Source: Tenacibaculum dicentrarchi (GTDB lineage Bacteria; Bacteroidota; Bacteroidia; Flavobacteriales; Flavobacteriaceae). Taken from it: a DNA stretch of 64,000 nt. The stretch's first letter is position 1. Each line of letters opens with the position of its first letter. Both the position numbers and the translations under genes were made by a program. The notes beneath the pieces were generated by a model that ran no database searches, was not told where the DNA came from, and saw nothing but the letters and a program-made list of their open reading frames with translations. The stretch covers positions 1,660,001-1,724,000 of the forward strand of contig NZ_OZ038524.1 in the NCBI RefSeq assembly GCF_964036635.1, in the 5' to 3' direction. Positions 46,468 to 56,035 of the stretch are shown piece by piece.

Positions 46468-46602
46468 AACGCACAACAACATATATAATTTATTGCTAGT
46501 GTTTATCTACTTACGAAAATCCTTAGGGATTTTCTATTCCGTTTTTATTTAATATATTTAGAACTTGAAACACGCAACAAACCATATATAAAAACGTTGG
46601 GG
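46468..46602 (+). other. attC site of cassette 45453-46596
   Basis: Left box AACGCACAAC against the cassette start GTTGTGCGTC (one mismatch). Inner hairpin GAAAATCC-ttag-GGATTTTC. Confidence 0.88.
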
Positions 46603-46622
46603 CTAATTAAAAAAAGAAAGAA

Positions 46623-48224
46623 ATGACATTTTTACTTACTATTTGTATAATAATTATTATCGTTTTATTATCTAAAAATTCTTCAATAAAAAAAGAAAGA
46701 GATAATAAAGGAAAAGAAATATCTGATTTAAATGATGAATTAAAAAAAGAAAGAGATAATAAAGAAAAGGAAATATCTGATTTAAATGAAAAATTTAAAA
46801 AGGAGAAAAATAATTTTTCAGAATACCAAAAATCTACTGAATACTTAAAAAAATATGAGCCAATAAAAGATATTGATAATGAATTAAAAAAAATTTCTAA
46901 TGAAATTGAGCAAAGGTTAGAAAAAACTAAAATTGAAGTTGAAGAGATTATTCAAAGTTCAAAATCAGAAGTAAATACAATAAGAAAAGAAGCAAGAGAA
47001 AAGGCAACTGAAACAAAAAATAGAGCTGAAATTATATTAGAAAATGCTCATAAAATTGCAACAAAAATTGAAAATGAAGCTAATTCAAAAGCTGAAAGTA
47101 TAGCCGGAGAAGCTTGGGAAGCAAAGAATAATGCTGAACAGTATCAAAAAACTGTAAAAGCTATGAAAAATATCATTAAAGGTTATGGAGACGAATATTT
47201 AATACCTAACCATTCACTTCTAGACGATTTAGCAGAAGAATATAATCATAAAAAAGCTGGTCAAGAACTTGCACAAATTAGAACACTTATAAAGTCTATG
47301 ATTAAAAATAATGAAGTTGCAGAATGTGATTATGTTGAAGTTCATAGAAAAACAACAGCAATTGAATTTGTCCTAGATGCCTTTAATGGAAAAGTTGATA
47401 CTATAATGGCTAAAGTTAAATATGACAATTATGGCAAACTTCAACAATCTTTAAAAGATGCTTTTCGTCTGGTAAATCATAATGGTAAAGCCTTTAGAAA
47501 TGCAAAAATTACAAATAGATATTATGAAACCGTTTTAGAACAATTAAAATTAGCAGTTACAGTTCACGAAATAAAGAAACAAGATTTACAAGAGCAAAGA
47601 GAAATACGAGAAGCTATTAGAGAAGAAGAAAAAGCAAGAAGAGATTTTGAAAAAGCTAGAAAAGAAGCTGAAAAAGAAGAAAAAATGCTTGAAAAAGCAA
47701 GGAAAGAAATTGAGGCAAAATTACTAAAAGTTGCTGACGAAGATAGAGCTAAATTTGAGCAAGAACTAGAAAATATTAAGCAAAAACTATTTATAGCAGA
47801 AGAGAAAGGACAAAGAGCAATGTCAATGGCTCAACAAACAAAAAGAGGACACGTTTACATAATTTCTAATGTTGGTTCATTTGGAGAAAACGTATATAAA
47901 ATTGGACTAACAAGAAGGTTAGAACCTTTAGACAGAGTTAAAGAATTAGGAGATGCTTCTGTTCCATTTACATTTGACGTTCACGCAATGATTCATTCAG
48001 AAGATGCTCCGAAATTAGAAAAAGAATTACATAGAACTTTCGATTCTGAAAGAGTAAATAAAGTAAATTACAGAAAGGAATTTTTCGCTATGCCAATTAG
48101 TGAAATCAAGGCTAAAGTCGATACATTTAAATTAGAAACACATTGGACAATGAAATCAGAAGCTTTGGAATACAGAGAGAGTTTAGAAATGAAGAAAAGA
48201 CTGCTAGAAAAAACAAATAACTAG
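46623..48224 (+). CDS. coiled-coil DUF4041/T5orf172 GIY-YIG protein
   Basis: 533 residues. N-terminal membrane helix (FLLTICIIIIIVLLS, 2-16), long coiled coil (about 20-180, with two near-identical ERDNKxKEISDLNxxxK repeats), a DUF4041-like middle (about 190-320), a second very charged coil (about 320-405), and a C-terminal T5orf172 GIY-YIG domain (about 409-490: HVYIISN..GENVYKIGLTRR, ELHRTFDSERVNKVNYRKEFF). Such proteins occur in phages and defence regions; the nuclease probably acts near the membrane. The stop codon is inside the attC left box. Sole gene of cassette 46597-48349. Confidence 0.85.
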   Translation: MTFLLTICIIIIIVLLSKNSSIKKERDNKGKEISDLNDELKKERDNKEKEISDLNEKFKKEKNNFSEYQKSTEYLKKYEPIKDIDNELKKISNEIEQRLEKTKIEVEEIIQSSKSEVNTIRKEAREKATETKNRAEIILENAHKIATKIENEANSKAESIAGEAWEAKNNAEQYQKTVKAMKNIIKGYGDEYLIPNHSLLDDLAEEYNHKKAGQELAQIRTLIKSMIKNNEVAECDYVEVHRKTTAIEFVLDAFNGKVDTIMAKVKYDNYGKLQQSLKDAFRLVNHNGKAFRNAKITNRYYETVLEQLKLAVTVHEIKKQDLQEQREIREAIREEEKARRDFEKARKEAEKEEKMLEKARKEIEAKLLKVADEDRAKFEQELENIKQKLFIAEEKGQRAMSMAQQTKRGHVYIISNVGSFGENVYKIGLTRRLEPLDRVKELGDASVPFTFDVHAMIHSEDAPKLEKELHRTFDSERVNKVNYRKEFFAMPISEIKAKVDTFKLETHWTMKSEALEYRESLEMKKRLLEKTNN

Positions 48225-48355
48225 CCCCAACAACGTATATAATTTATTGCTAGTACTAGCCTACTTACGAAAATCCTTAGGGATTTTCTATTCCGTTTTT
48301 ATTTACTAAATTTAGTGCTTTAAAAACGCAACAAACCATATACAAACCGTTAGCT
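48222..48355 (+). other. attC site of cassette 46597-48349
   Basis: Left box TAGCCCCAAC pairs with the cassette start GTTGGGGCTA exactly, and its first three bases are the stop codon of the gene. Inner hairpin GAAAATCC-ttag-GGATTTTC. Confidence 0.9.
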
Positions 48356-48851
48356 TTCATTAACAAAAAATACGCAAAAATTGAAAAAATAAAGCGGTTT
48401 AAAAAAGTAGAATCCTGATAAATATTACGCAATTAGAAATGGAATCGTAAAGCTGTAAATTTTGACAAATATTACGCAAGAATTTGTTTGTAATTATGAA
48501 ATGAAAACGGCGGACTTTTAGCCTGTTTATGCAATCGGAAATGAAAAACTATAGGATTCTGACAAATATTACGCAAGAATCCGTCTGTAATTCTGAAATG
48601 AAAACGGCGGACTTTTAGCCTGTTTATGCAATCAGAAATGAAAATTTAGACAAGTTAAACGCCGAATAAAAATGCTGAAAATATGTGATTTTATAACAGT
48701 ATTTTAATTGTAAAAAAATAACGAAAAGCTAACAAAATATATAAAAAATGCTTAATTTAGTCATAATACAAAAGTCAGTGCCGTTTTGCTACATCTGATT
48801 TTCCTGCGGAAAATCCTCGTACACAAAACAGCACTTTTCATATACAAACCG
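48350..48851 (+). repeat. family B gene-free cassette, copy 6 (502 bp, subtype 2), with attC 48724-48857
   Basis: Nearly identical to copy 2 (19210-19711) although 29 kb away; subtype 2 leader and attC. Confidence 0.87.
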
Positions 48852-48889
48852 TTGTAACACATTAATAAAAAACACCCTGAATTAAAGAT

Positions 48890-49465
48890 ATGAACAAGAC
48901 ATTAACATTCCTTTTTTCTTTAATAATTTTAAGTTCCTGCCAAGAGAAAAAAAATTTTGAGAACAAGGATGAATTATGTAAAATAATTGTTGGAATTATT
49001 GAAAGTGACCAAAAATATCGCGGATTACCTGAAATGGAAGACCCTTTTTTTAGTGTTTTAGATTCTTTGAGAAAAGTAAATAATATTGAAGTGAAAGACT
49101 ATGCTAATTTAAGTAGAGAGCAACAATTAGAATGGGGGAAAAAAGCAAGAGAAATATCTGATAAAATATCTCAAACGAGTAAACACAAGCAAGATTCGTT
49201 AATGAGATTACAAATCGAAATTGATAACCATAATACGGAATTATTGATTGACATAGTTAAAGAAAAGGGTTGGATAACAGAAAACACTCTTGAATGTAAA
49301 GAAAATGTTTCAACTTGGATTATTTTTAGACATTCACAAACTAAATATTGGACAGAAATAAGAGAAATCATAGAAAAAGAAAAAGCTAAAAAGAGAATTA
49401 ATGATTTTGAATATGAGATGATAGACAACCATATCAAAGGAAGACCTACGATTAAAAGAAAATAA
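48890..49465 (+). CDS. DUF6624-like lipoprotein
   Basis: 191 residues. Signal peptide LTFLFSLIILSSC with the lipobox Cys at about residue 17. The mature C-terminal part, LLIDIVKEKGWITENTLECKENVSTWIIFRHSQTKYWTEIREIIEKE...FEYEMIDNHIKGR (about 118-187), matches the DUF6624 pattern (GWP...AxxAWLLxQH...DR). Envelope-anchored, function unknown. Sole gene of cassette 48852-49611. Confidence 0.73.
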   Translation: MNKTLTFLFSLIILSSCQEKKNFENKDELCKIIVGIIESDQKYRGLPEMEDPFFSVLDSLRKVNNIEVKDYANLSREQQLEWGKKAREISDKISQTSKHKQDSLMRLQIEIDNHNTELLIDIVKEKGWITENTLECKENVSTWIIFRHSQTKYWTEIREIIEKEKAKKRINDFEYEMIDNHIKGRPTIKRK

Positions 49466-49482
49466 TAATTTGCAAAAATAAC

Positions 49483-49617
49483 GTGTTACAACAATGGCTA
49501 TAATTCATTGTGGCATTTGAACAAAATTTGATATTTTTACAATCCAATCGGCTGATTTCATAAGCGGAAAAATCTCCGATATTTTCCACAACGAAATCAT
49601 AGCCGAGACCGTTAACC
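49483..49617 (+). other. attC site (distinct core) of cassette 48852-49611
   Basis: Left box GTGTTACAAC pairs with the cassette start GTTGTAACAC exactly. The core differs from all others: arms ATGGCTATAATTCATTGTGG and CCACAACGAAATCATAGCC. Confidence 0.87.
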
Positions 49618-50060
49618 TGCATTAAGCCAAATTACACGGAATATTAACGGAATTAAGCGTTTTCGAAAAGTAAAATCCTGACAAAGATTACGTGAATCTG
49701 TTTGTAATGAAAATAGCGGACTTTCTAGCTCGTTTGCGCAATAGAAACGGAATCGTAAAACAGCAGATTTTAAAAAATATTACGTAAGATTTTACTTATA
49801 ATTCCGAAATGAAAATGGCGGACTTTTTAGCTCGTTTACGCAATCGAAAATAAAAATGAAAAAATGTTCGGAATATTCCCGATTTTAGATTTTTTCACGT
49901 AAGTTTATATGAAAATTTAGACAAGTTAAACGCCGAATAAAAACGCTGAAAAATGTATGATTTTATAACGGTATTTTAATTAAAAAAGAAAAAACGCACG
50001 TTAACAAAGTGTATGAGCGCATATTTTCCTGGCGGAAAAATACGCCACATACACATGGCG
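49612..50060 (+). repeat. family A gene-free cassette, copy 19 (449 bp), with attC 50000-50066
   Basis: Standard layout, CATGG variant; the ATG created here is in frame with the next gene. Confidence 0.88.
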
Positions 50061-50072
50061 TTGGGTACAATT

Positions 50073-50654
50073 ATGAAAAACAACATTTTCCACAACAAAA
50101 AATTTGAAATAAATGGAATTTATGTACCTGAATTTAAATTAAAAAGCGGAAACCTAATTAGAATTTATATTCCAAATTTCAATTTTGAAAACTTACCTTT
50201 AGGTTTTGACTTGACTATCGAATTAATAAAACGATTCCAAAATCAAAAGACTGATTTTCCTTGGGCAAAAAACTACCGACAAAATAGTCTTATAGAGTTT
50301 TTAAGTCCTTTGACTGTAAATAAATACTTGATTAATAAAATGTCTATTGACAAATTGACCGCAAAAATAATCGCAGAGGAAATCGGAATTAGTTTAAATG
50401 AAAAATTTGAATATTTAAGTTTCAAAAACAAAAAAGCACTAATTATAAAAGCCTATTTTGAAAAAAACGATTATATTCTTTTAGATTATTATGGAGTCGA
50501 TGCAATGGGAATTAAGTTTTTAGAGAATTTAATTAATTCTGAAATAGAAAAAGGAAAATCTGCGATTGCTTTTGACAATTTACAATACGCAAATAAAAAA
50601 GAACCTTATGAAAATATTAAAGCGATAAAAATAACTGTACCCAACAACGTATAA
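50073..50654 (+). CDS. unknown protein, faint ABC-ATPase-like tail
   Basis: 193 residues. No Walker A. Near the C-terminus ILLDYYGVDAMGIKFLENLINSEIEKGKSAIAFDN (about 135-170) resembles the D-loop and switch region of ABC ATPases, so it may be a degenerate or truncated ATPase-like fold; uncertain. Start ATG 50073, 12 bases after the boundary. Longer in-frame starts at 50013 and 50055 (ATG in the CATGG attC end) would add attC-encoded residues. The stop lies just inside the attC. Sole gene of cassette 50061-50764. Confidence 0.62.
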   Translation: MKNNIFHNKKFEINGIYVPEFKLKSGNLIRIYIPNFNFENLPLGFDLTIELIKRFQNQKTDFPWAKNYRQNSLIEFLSPLTVNKYLINKMSIDKLTAKIIAEEIGISLNEKFEYLSFKNKKALIIKAYFEKNDYILLDYYGVDAMGIKFLENLINSEIEKGKSAIAFDNLQYANKKEPYENIKAIKITVPNNV

Positions 50655-50770
50655 AAATAATGCTTAATTTAGTGCTTAATTAAAAACCTGTGCACTTTTG
50701 TTACGTCTGATTTTCCTTCGGAAAATCCTCGCACACAAAACCGCACTATTATTATACAAAACCGTTAACC
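50636..50770 (+). other. attC site of cassette 50061-50764
   Basis: Left box TGTACCCAAC pairs with the cassette start GTTGGGTACA exactly. Core like family B subtype 2 (AAATAATGCTTAATTTAG, hairpin GATTTTCC-ttc-GGAAAATC). The coding frame above ends inside it. Confidence 0.89.
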
Positions 50771-51214
50771 TGCATTAAGCCAAATTACACGGAATATTAA
50801 CGTAATTAAGCGTTTTCTAAAAGTAAAATTCTGACAAAGATTACGTGAATCTGTTTGTAATGAGAATAGCGGACTTTCTAGCTCCTTTGCGCAATAGAAA
50901 CGGAATCGTAAAACAGCAGATTTTGAAAAATATTACGTAAGATTTTACTTATAATTCCGAAATGAAAATGGCGGACTTTTTAGCTCGTTTACGCAATCGA
51001 AAATAAAAATGAAAAAATGTTCGGAATATTCCCGATGTTAGATTTTTTAGCGTAAGTTTATATGAAAATTTAGACAAGTTAAATGCCGAATAAAAACGCT
51101 GAAAAATATGTGATTTTATAACGGTATTTTAATTAAAAAAGAAAAAAACGCACGTTAACAAAGTGTATGAGCGCATATTTTCCTGGCGGAAAAATACGCC
51201 ACATACACATGGCG
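50765..51214 (+). repeat. family A gene-free cassette, copy 20 (450 bp), with attC 51154-51220
   Basis: Standard layout, CATGG variant; carries CTCCTTTGCGC, shared with copies 21 and 23. Confidence 0.88.
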
Positions 51215-51246
51215 TTGGCATTCATACAAATAAACATTCACTAAAA

Positions 51247-52173
51247 ATGACATTTTACATAATAATCGGAGTAGTTTTATTTTTTATAATAATGTATTTC
51301 ATCGGAGATAAAGATGAAAAAAAGAAAAATAACTCATCTGCCAAAGCTGAAAAAAAAGTATCAAAAAAGAGAATTAATTCTTCAAAAAAAGAAATAAATT
51401 CCTCTAAATGGGAAATAGTTTACAGAAATTCCGAAAGATGGAATGAACTTGGATTTCAAAGCGGAGAATTATTTCCAGGTTACGGAAAATTATTTGAGAG
51501 AGAATTTGAAGTTTGGTATTCTGATGTTGGTTCAAAAGAAAAAAAGGATATTCAAAAATTTAATGATAAATTCCCTCTGAATTATACGCCAAATAATAGT
51601 TCTGAAATTACTGGAGAAAATGTTCATTTAGAAAGACTTGAAAAAACAAAAGGGTATGAAGCTCTTTTTTCTGGTTTAGATAATAAAAATAGAAAAAGAT
51701 GGTATTTCGCACTTGTAAATACAATTCCTACTTGGATTGAAGTTGAAAGAGAAATTGAAAAAGAAGATATTGAAAGCGAATATATTCCTGAACCTATTGA
51801 AATTCCTGAAGGTTGGGAATTAGTTAGAAGAAAAACAACAAAATGGAAAGAATTAGGATTTGGAGACAATGAATTATTTCCGGGTTATGGTAAAATATAC
51901 GAAAGGGAATTTTCAGTTTGGTACAATGAAATTGGTTCTAAAGAAAAAAATATACAACCCGATTTCACAGATAAAGCGACAATTAATTTAAAGAAAGTAA
52001 TTTATTCTAACATAGCAGAATTGAATAATAAAAATCTTGAATTTAATTATTTGGAGAAAAAACAAGGATTTAAAATGTTACTTACAACAGTCGACAAAAA
52101 AGAAAGGAAAAGATGGTATTTTGGATTAAAAGAAACTGAACCAACTTATATATTTACAGAAAGTGCTGAATAA
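51247..52173 (+). CDS. membrane-anchored protein with two tandem repeats
   Basis: 308 residues. N-terminal membrane helix (FYIIIGVVLFFIIMYFIG, 3-20), a Lys-rich linker, then two copies of a ~110-residue domain: KWEIVYRNSERWNELGFQ..ELFPGYGKLFEREFEVWY (about 57-94) and GWELVRRKTTKWKELGFG..ELFPGYGKIYEREFSVWY (about 196-233), each ending in KRWYF. Family unknown. Start ATG 51247; the longer frame from GTG 51163 is attC read-through. Sole gene of cassette 51215-52309. Confidence 0.7.
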   Translation: MTFYIIIGVVLFFIIMYFIGDKDEKKKNNSSAKAEKKVSKKRINSSKKEINSSKWEIVYRNSERWNELGFQSGELFPGYGKLFEREFEVWYSDVGSKEKKDIQKFNDKFPLNYTPNNSSEITGENVHLERLEKTKGYEALFSGLDNKNRKRWYFALVNTIPTWIEVEREIEKEDIESEYIPEPIEIPEGWELVRRKTTKWKELGFGDNELFPGYGKIYEREFSVWYNEIGSKEKNIQPDFTDKATINLKKVIYSNIAELNNKNLEFNYLEKKQGFKMLLTTVDKKERKRWYFGLKETEPTYIFTESAE

Positions 52174-52178
52174 GTACG

Positions 52179-52315
52179 AAATGCCAACACCGTATATAAT
52201 TTATTGCTGGCTTTTTGCTTACTTACGAAAGTCCTCGTGGACTTTCTTGGTCGGTAATTATTTACTAAATTAATTGCTTGAAACACGCAACAAACCATAT
52301 ACAAACACGTTAGCA
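52179..52315 (+). other. attC site of cassette 51215-52309
   Basis: Left box AAATGCCAAC against the cassette start GTTGGCATTC (one mismatch). Inner hairpin GAAAGTCC-tcgt-GGACTTTC. Confidence 0.88.
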
Positions 52316-52364
52316 ATAATTAAAAACGAGCATCGTAACAACAAAAAAACAAGTAAAATAAAAT

Positions 52365-52592
52365 ATGGGATTTTTAGATGATTTAATGAAAAGTGCGAAT
52401 AAAATGATTGACGAAATGGACTCTGGTTCTGATAATAGTAGAGGACAATCCTTTCTTGAAAAATTTTGGGACAAAAGAAATGAATTACAAGATGCAAAAG
52501 ATAGTAGTTACGGAGATGAAAAAAGTAGCATCAGTAAACTTCTTGATTTGTTTAATAGAAAAGGAAAAGATAATGATATGGAACCTTGGTAG
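52365..52592 (+). CDS. small acidic protein
   Basis: 75 residues, charged and helical with an acidic, Ser-rich middle. No family recognised. First gene of cassette 52310-54052; the next gene starts 44 bases later. A frame starting at 52408 overlaps it in another phase and is a shadow. The small-plus-large layout suggests a regulatory or immunity partner for the following protein. Confidence 0.58.
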   Translation: MGFLDDLMKSANKMIDEMDSGSDNSRGQSFLEKFWDKRNELQDAKDSSYGDEKSSISKLLDLFNRKGKDNDMEPW

Positions 52593-52636
52593 AAATTGAA
52601 TGAAAAAAATATTATTAATCAACTTAACAGAAATGA

Positions 52637-53920
52637 ATGAAAAATTGGATTAGGAAATTATTTGGACTTGACGAAATAAGCGAAATTATTATAAAAAATA
52701 ATGCCAAAACTCTGGAACAATTCAATCATTTAAACAATCGAATTAGTTTAGTTACAAATTCAGACAACACACCAATTCAAGACGAAACAGTTAATATCAT
52801 TAATGGTTTTAAAATCAAAAATGGATTAACCGAAATAAAGTTTGATGCTATTGATGAAAAACAATTTATAAATAGTTTACCAAAGATATACTTGAACAAA
52901 GAAAGTCAAGAAACGATTTCAGGAACATTATCAAATATTGTTGGTGGTGCAACAAATACGGCAATTACTACATCTGCAACTTATGGACTTTTCAAAGCTA
53001 CAGCAGACCCAAGTACTTTAATGAAACTTTCAAGTGGCGGAGTTGCATCTGCTGTAACTGAAGGTGGAAAAATAACACAACAAGCTGGTTTTATTCAACA
53101 AGGTAGCACAATGTTTACACCAATGGTAGCATTTCAAATTGCATCAATTGCTACTGGTCAATATTATATGGATAATATTGCCAAACAATTAAATTCTGTA
53201 CAAGAAAAATTAGACGAACTTTTAAACTTATTTCATATAGAAAGACAAGCTAAACTAATTAAGTCTTTTAAGTTTCTAACTGAATATTTAAACAAAAAAA
53301 ACTTTGTAATTGAGGATTTTGTTTTACTCAAATCTATAATTTCAGAACTTACTAATGTTAGAGAGGAATATTTTTTAATGTTAGAAGATTCTGTTAGTGA
53401 AATAAAGAAAAATAACGAATATACTTCTGTCAATTCACTCAAAGAAGCTAAAAAGAAAGAAAAAGATTTTGAAAAAACAGGGTTTATATTTAAAATGAAA
53501 ACTTCATTAATCGCTGATGAATTATTTCATTTAGCGAAATTAACAGAATTCCATATGAATTTATGTTATAAAAATCCTGATATAAATAGAATAAATCTCA
53601 TAAGCGACCAACTAAAATCAATAACAGAATTTAATTCAGATAACATTTCATTCCATAAAACAAAAACCCTGTATAATGAAATTAGAAAAGAAACTTTAGG
53701 TTGGTTAGATACTGCAAAGGATAAAACTTGGTTTAATACAAATGAAATAACTGAAATCAAGAAAAATCTTGACAAACAATTTAAAACATTTGCAACAGAA
53801 AGAAACAAGAAAATTAAATCAATAACTTCAACATATGAAAATGTGATTGAACCTTTCAAAGAAAATAAAACGATAATAATCGACAATAGAAATGGGAATT
53901 CCGAATTATATATGGAATAA
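52637..53920 (+). CDS. putative membrane-active protein with Gly/Ala/Thr-rich hydrophobic core
   Basis: 427 residues. N-terminus WIRKLFGLDEI, then a long Gly/Ala/Thr/Ser-rich stretch (about 95-180: SGTLSNIVGGATNTAITTSATYGLF, SSGGVASAVTEGGKIT, FTPMVAFQIASIATGQYYM) that could form membrane-inserting helices, followed by a helical C-terminal domain with a heptad-like EKLDELLNLFHIERQAKL. This layout resembles pore-forming or membrane-disrupting effector proteins. No named family recognised. Together with the upstream 75-residue protein it fills cassette 52310-54052. Confidence 0.65.
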   Translation: MKNWIRKLFGLDEISEIIIKNNAKTLEQFNHLNNRISLVTNSDNTPIQDETVNIINGFKIKNGLTEIKFDAIDEKQFINSLPKIYLNKESQETISGTLSNIVGGATNTAITTSATYGLFKATADPSTLMKLSSGGVASAVTEGGKITQQAGFIQQGSTMFTPMVAFQIASIATGQYYMDNIAKQLNSVQEKLDELLNLFHIERQAKLIKSFKFLTEYLNKKNFVIEDFVLLKSIISELTNVREEYFLMLEDSVSEIKKNNEYTSVNSLKEAKKKEKDFEKTGFIFKMKTSLIADELFHLAKLTEFHMNLCYKNPDINRINLISDQLKSITEFNSDNISFHKTKTLYNEIRKETLGWLDTAKDKTWFNTNEITEIKKNLDKQFKTFATERNKKIKSITSTYENVIEPFKENKTIIIDNRNGNSELYME

Positions 53921-53924
53921 TAAC

Positions 53925-54058
53925 TATTGCTAACACCGTATATAATTTATTGCTAGTTCTAGCCTACTTACGAAAATCCTCGCGGATTTTCTATTCGGTT
54001 TTTATTTGCTAAATTACGTGCTTAACCACGCAACAAACCATATACAAACACGTTAGCT
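53925..54058 (+). other. attC site of cassette 52310-54052
   Basis: Left box TATTGCTAAC pairs with the cassette start GTTAGCAATA exactly. Inner hairpin GAAAATCC-tcgc-GGATTTTC. Confidence 0.9.
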
Positions 54059-54562
54059 TTCATTAACAAAAAAATGCGTGAAATTGGAAAAATAAAGCGG
54101 TTTAAAAAAGTAGAATCCTGATAAATATTACGCAATTAGAAATGGAATTTTAACGCAGAAGATTTTGAAAAATATTACGTAAGAATCTGTCCGCAATTAT
54201 GAAATAGAAACGGCAGACTTTAGCCTGTTTATGCAATCGGAAATGAAAAACTGTGGGATTCTGACAAATATTACGCAAGAATCTGTCTGTAATTCTGAAA
54301 TGAAAATGGCGGACTTTTAGCCTGTTTGCGAAATTAGGAATAAAAATTTAGACAAGTTAAACACCGAATAAAAACGCTGAAAAATATGTGGTTTTATATC
54401 GGTATTTTAATTGTAAAAAAGGAAAAATAAACGAAAAGCTAACAAAATATATAATTTATTGCTAGTGCTCGCCTACTTACGAAAATCCTTAGGGGATTTT
54501 CTATTTCGTTTTTATTTACTAAATTAGTTGCTCGAAAAACACAACAAACCATATATAAACCG
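54053..54562 (+). repeat. family B gene-free cassette, copy 7 (510 bp, mosaic), with attC 54434-54568
   Basis: Subtype 1 leader and attC, but GCGGTTTAAAAAAGTAG (subtype 2) in place of GCGTTTTCCTAAAGTAG: a small recombinant patch. Confidence 0.87.
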
Positions 54563-54754
54563 TTGCCAATAATACTTTGGAAACGTTATTTTTAATATAA
54601 ATTATTACTAAAAGTCTTTATTTTTTGCCACTGATTTTTTAGCTCGTTTTCGGAATTAATATACGAAATATTAATTTTATTCATTTAATTTTTGTAAGTT
54701 TAGTGTTGTTAATGAGTTATGTTTATAAATTGTACAATGATTAAAAATTTATCG

Positions 54755-54762
54755 TACATTTG
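54755..54762 (+). promoter_or_regulatory. candidate Bacteroidota promoter -7 element of the toxin-antitoxin pair
   Basis: TACATTTG matches TAnnTTTG and lies 47 bases before the antitoxin ATG; a TTG at 54730-54732 sits 22 bases upstream. The 247-bp leader of this cassette is the longest gene-free leader of any coding cassette, as expected of a toxin-antitoxin module with its own promoter. Confidence 0.5.
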
Positions 54763-54809
54763 CACGCTTTAAATAGAAAAGAATATTATTTATTTAAATA
54801 AAATAAAAA

Positions 54810-55391
54810 ATGAGTTATACTAAATCAGAAATAGATAAAATAGGAAATACTATTATTTATCTTCAAGAAAAAATAGGAGATAGTATATCTAAAACAAAAA
54901 CTATAAAATTACTTTATTTTTTAGAAGAATTCTCTATTAAAAAATATGGAAGACCTTTTTTAGGTTTAGAATGGGAAGTATGGCATTTAGGCCCTGTTTC
55001 AGAAGATTTATATGCTGAAATAAACGAACCATATATATTGAATGAACACATCAAACATTCTCATATAAATGGATTAGATGGTTGTTTTATTGAACCAAAA
55101 CATAATTTTGTTGATGACGAATTTTCTGATTCTGACATCCAATTAATGGACACTTTAATTGAAAATCTTGGTCATTTTAACGCTACAGAGTTAATTAACC
55201 AAACGCATTTACCACACACTTTGTGGTATAAAGTAGCAAAAGAAAATAATTTATTAGAAAGTTTTGAGAATAAATCAAGAAGAACAACTGATTTCAAAAT
55301 TAATTTAAATGAATTACTTTCAGAAGACAAACAAGAAATGTATAATATCTACATAGAATCAAAAGAGATTAGTAGGACTTATGCAATGTAA
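54810..55391 (+). CDS. Panacea/SocA-like (DUF4065) antitoxin
   Basis: 193 residues. The helical Panacea domain is visible at SKTKTIKLLYFLEEFSIKKYGRPFLGLEWEVWHLGPVSEDLYAEI (about 30-74), with the LGLEWEVWHLGPVS block. Such domains act as antitoxins for diverse toxins and as adaptors (SocA). The C-terminal part is helical and polar. It overlaps the downstream gene by 11 bases. First gene of cassette 54563-56029. Confidence 0.85.
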   Translation: MSYTKSEIDKIGNTIIYLQEKIGDSISKTKTIKLLYFLEEFSIKKYGRPFLGLEWEVWHLGPVSEDLYAEINEPYILNEHIKHSHINGLDGCFIEPKHNFVDDEFSDSDIQLMDTLIENLGHFNATELINQTHLPHTLWYKVAKENNLLESFENKSRRTTDFKINLNELLSEDKQEMYNIYIESKEISRTYAM

Positions 55392-55824
55392 TCCTTTTGA
55401 AATATTATATTTTCCAAATTTCATTTTTAAAAATGGTGCTAAACCAAAAGCAAAGTTTTTTATTACTTTAAAAAACGTTGATAATGAAATTATGGTTGTA
55501 AGCTTGCCTTCATCTCAAGACTTTGTTCCTGACAGTATAAAAGTAGAAGGATGTATAGAATGTCCTGACAGATTTATAAGTTGTTTTTGTTTTTACAAAG
55601 ACAAAGTAATATGTAATGATACTTCATTTAAGTTTTTGAAAGACACTTTTATCTATGCGAATTATATTGACACTTATAGTTTGTCTAAATTATCAGAACA
55701 TTATCCAGTAAAAGGTATTGACTACATAATTAAAGGAACTATATCAGAACCTTATAAAACTAACTTAGTTAATTGTTTAAAAAATAGTCACGACTTAAAA
55801 AGAAAGATTAAAAAAATTCTCTAG
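55381..55824 (+). CDS. PemK/MazF-like toxin of the Panacea pair
   Basis: 147 residues. PNFIFKNGAKPKAKFFITLKN and MVVSLPSSQDFVPDSIK resemble the beta-strand order and PK..R/K-type loop of PemK/MazF-like toxins, in the frequent toxin-after-Panacea layout. Overlapping start (11 bases) implies coupled translation with the antitoxin. The expected activity is RNA cleavage; this is inferred from family and context. Confidence 0.72.
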   Translation: MQCNPFEILYFPNFIFKNGAKPKAKFFITLKNVDNEIMVVSLPSSQDFVPDSIKVEGCIECPDRFISCFCFYKDKVICNDTSFKFLKDTFIYANYIDTYSLSKLSEHYPVKGIDYIIKGTISEPYKTNLVNCLKNSHDLKRKIKKIL

Positions 55825-55900
55825 AAAGTAATTTTACCCACGCTTAAAAAAAATAAAAAGTTTCGTAATGTCAATGAACTTTTGTAATTGGCAAACGTAC

Positions 55901-56035
55901 TATTGGCAACACCGTATATACTTTATAGCTTTTTTAGTGCTTATTTACGAAAATACTCGCCTACCTTTAATCTGGGTTTTATTTACTATTTTAGTGATTT
56001 AGAAACGCTACAAAGCATATACAAAAACGTTAACC
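55901..56035 (+). other. attC site of cassette 54563-56029
   Basis: Left box TATTGGCAAC pairs with the cassette start GTTGCCAATA exactly. The core is unlike the common type (AAAATACTCGCCTACCTTTAATC, no strong inner hairpin). Confidence 0.88.

Noticed and set aside
52408..52599. Second frame overlapping the 75-residue gene at 52365-52592
   Set aside because: Off-phase overlap with Cys/Ile-rich composition; the 52365 frame has a better start position and composition.
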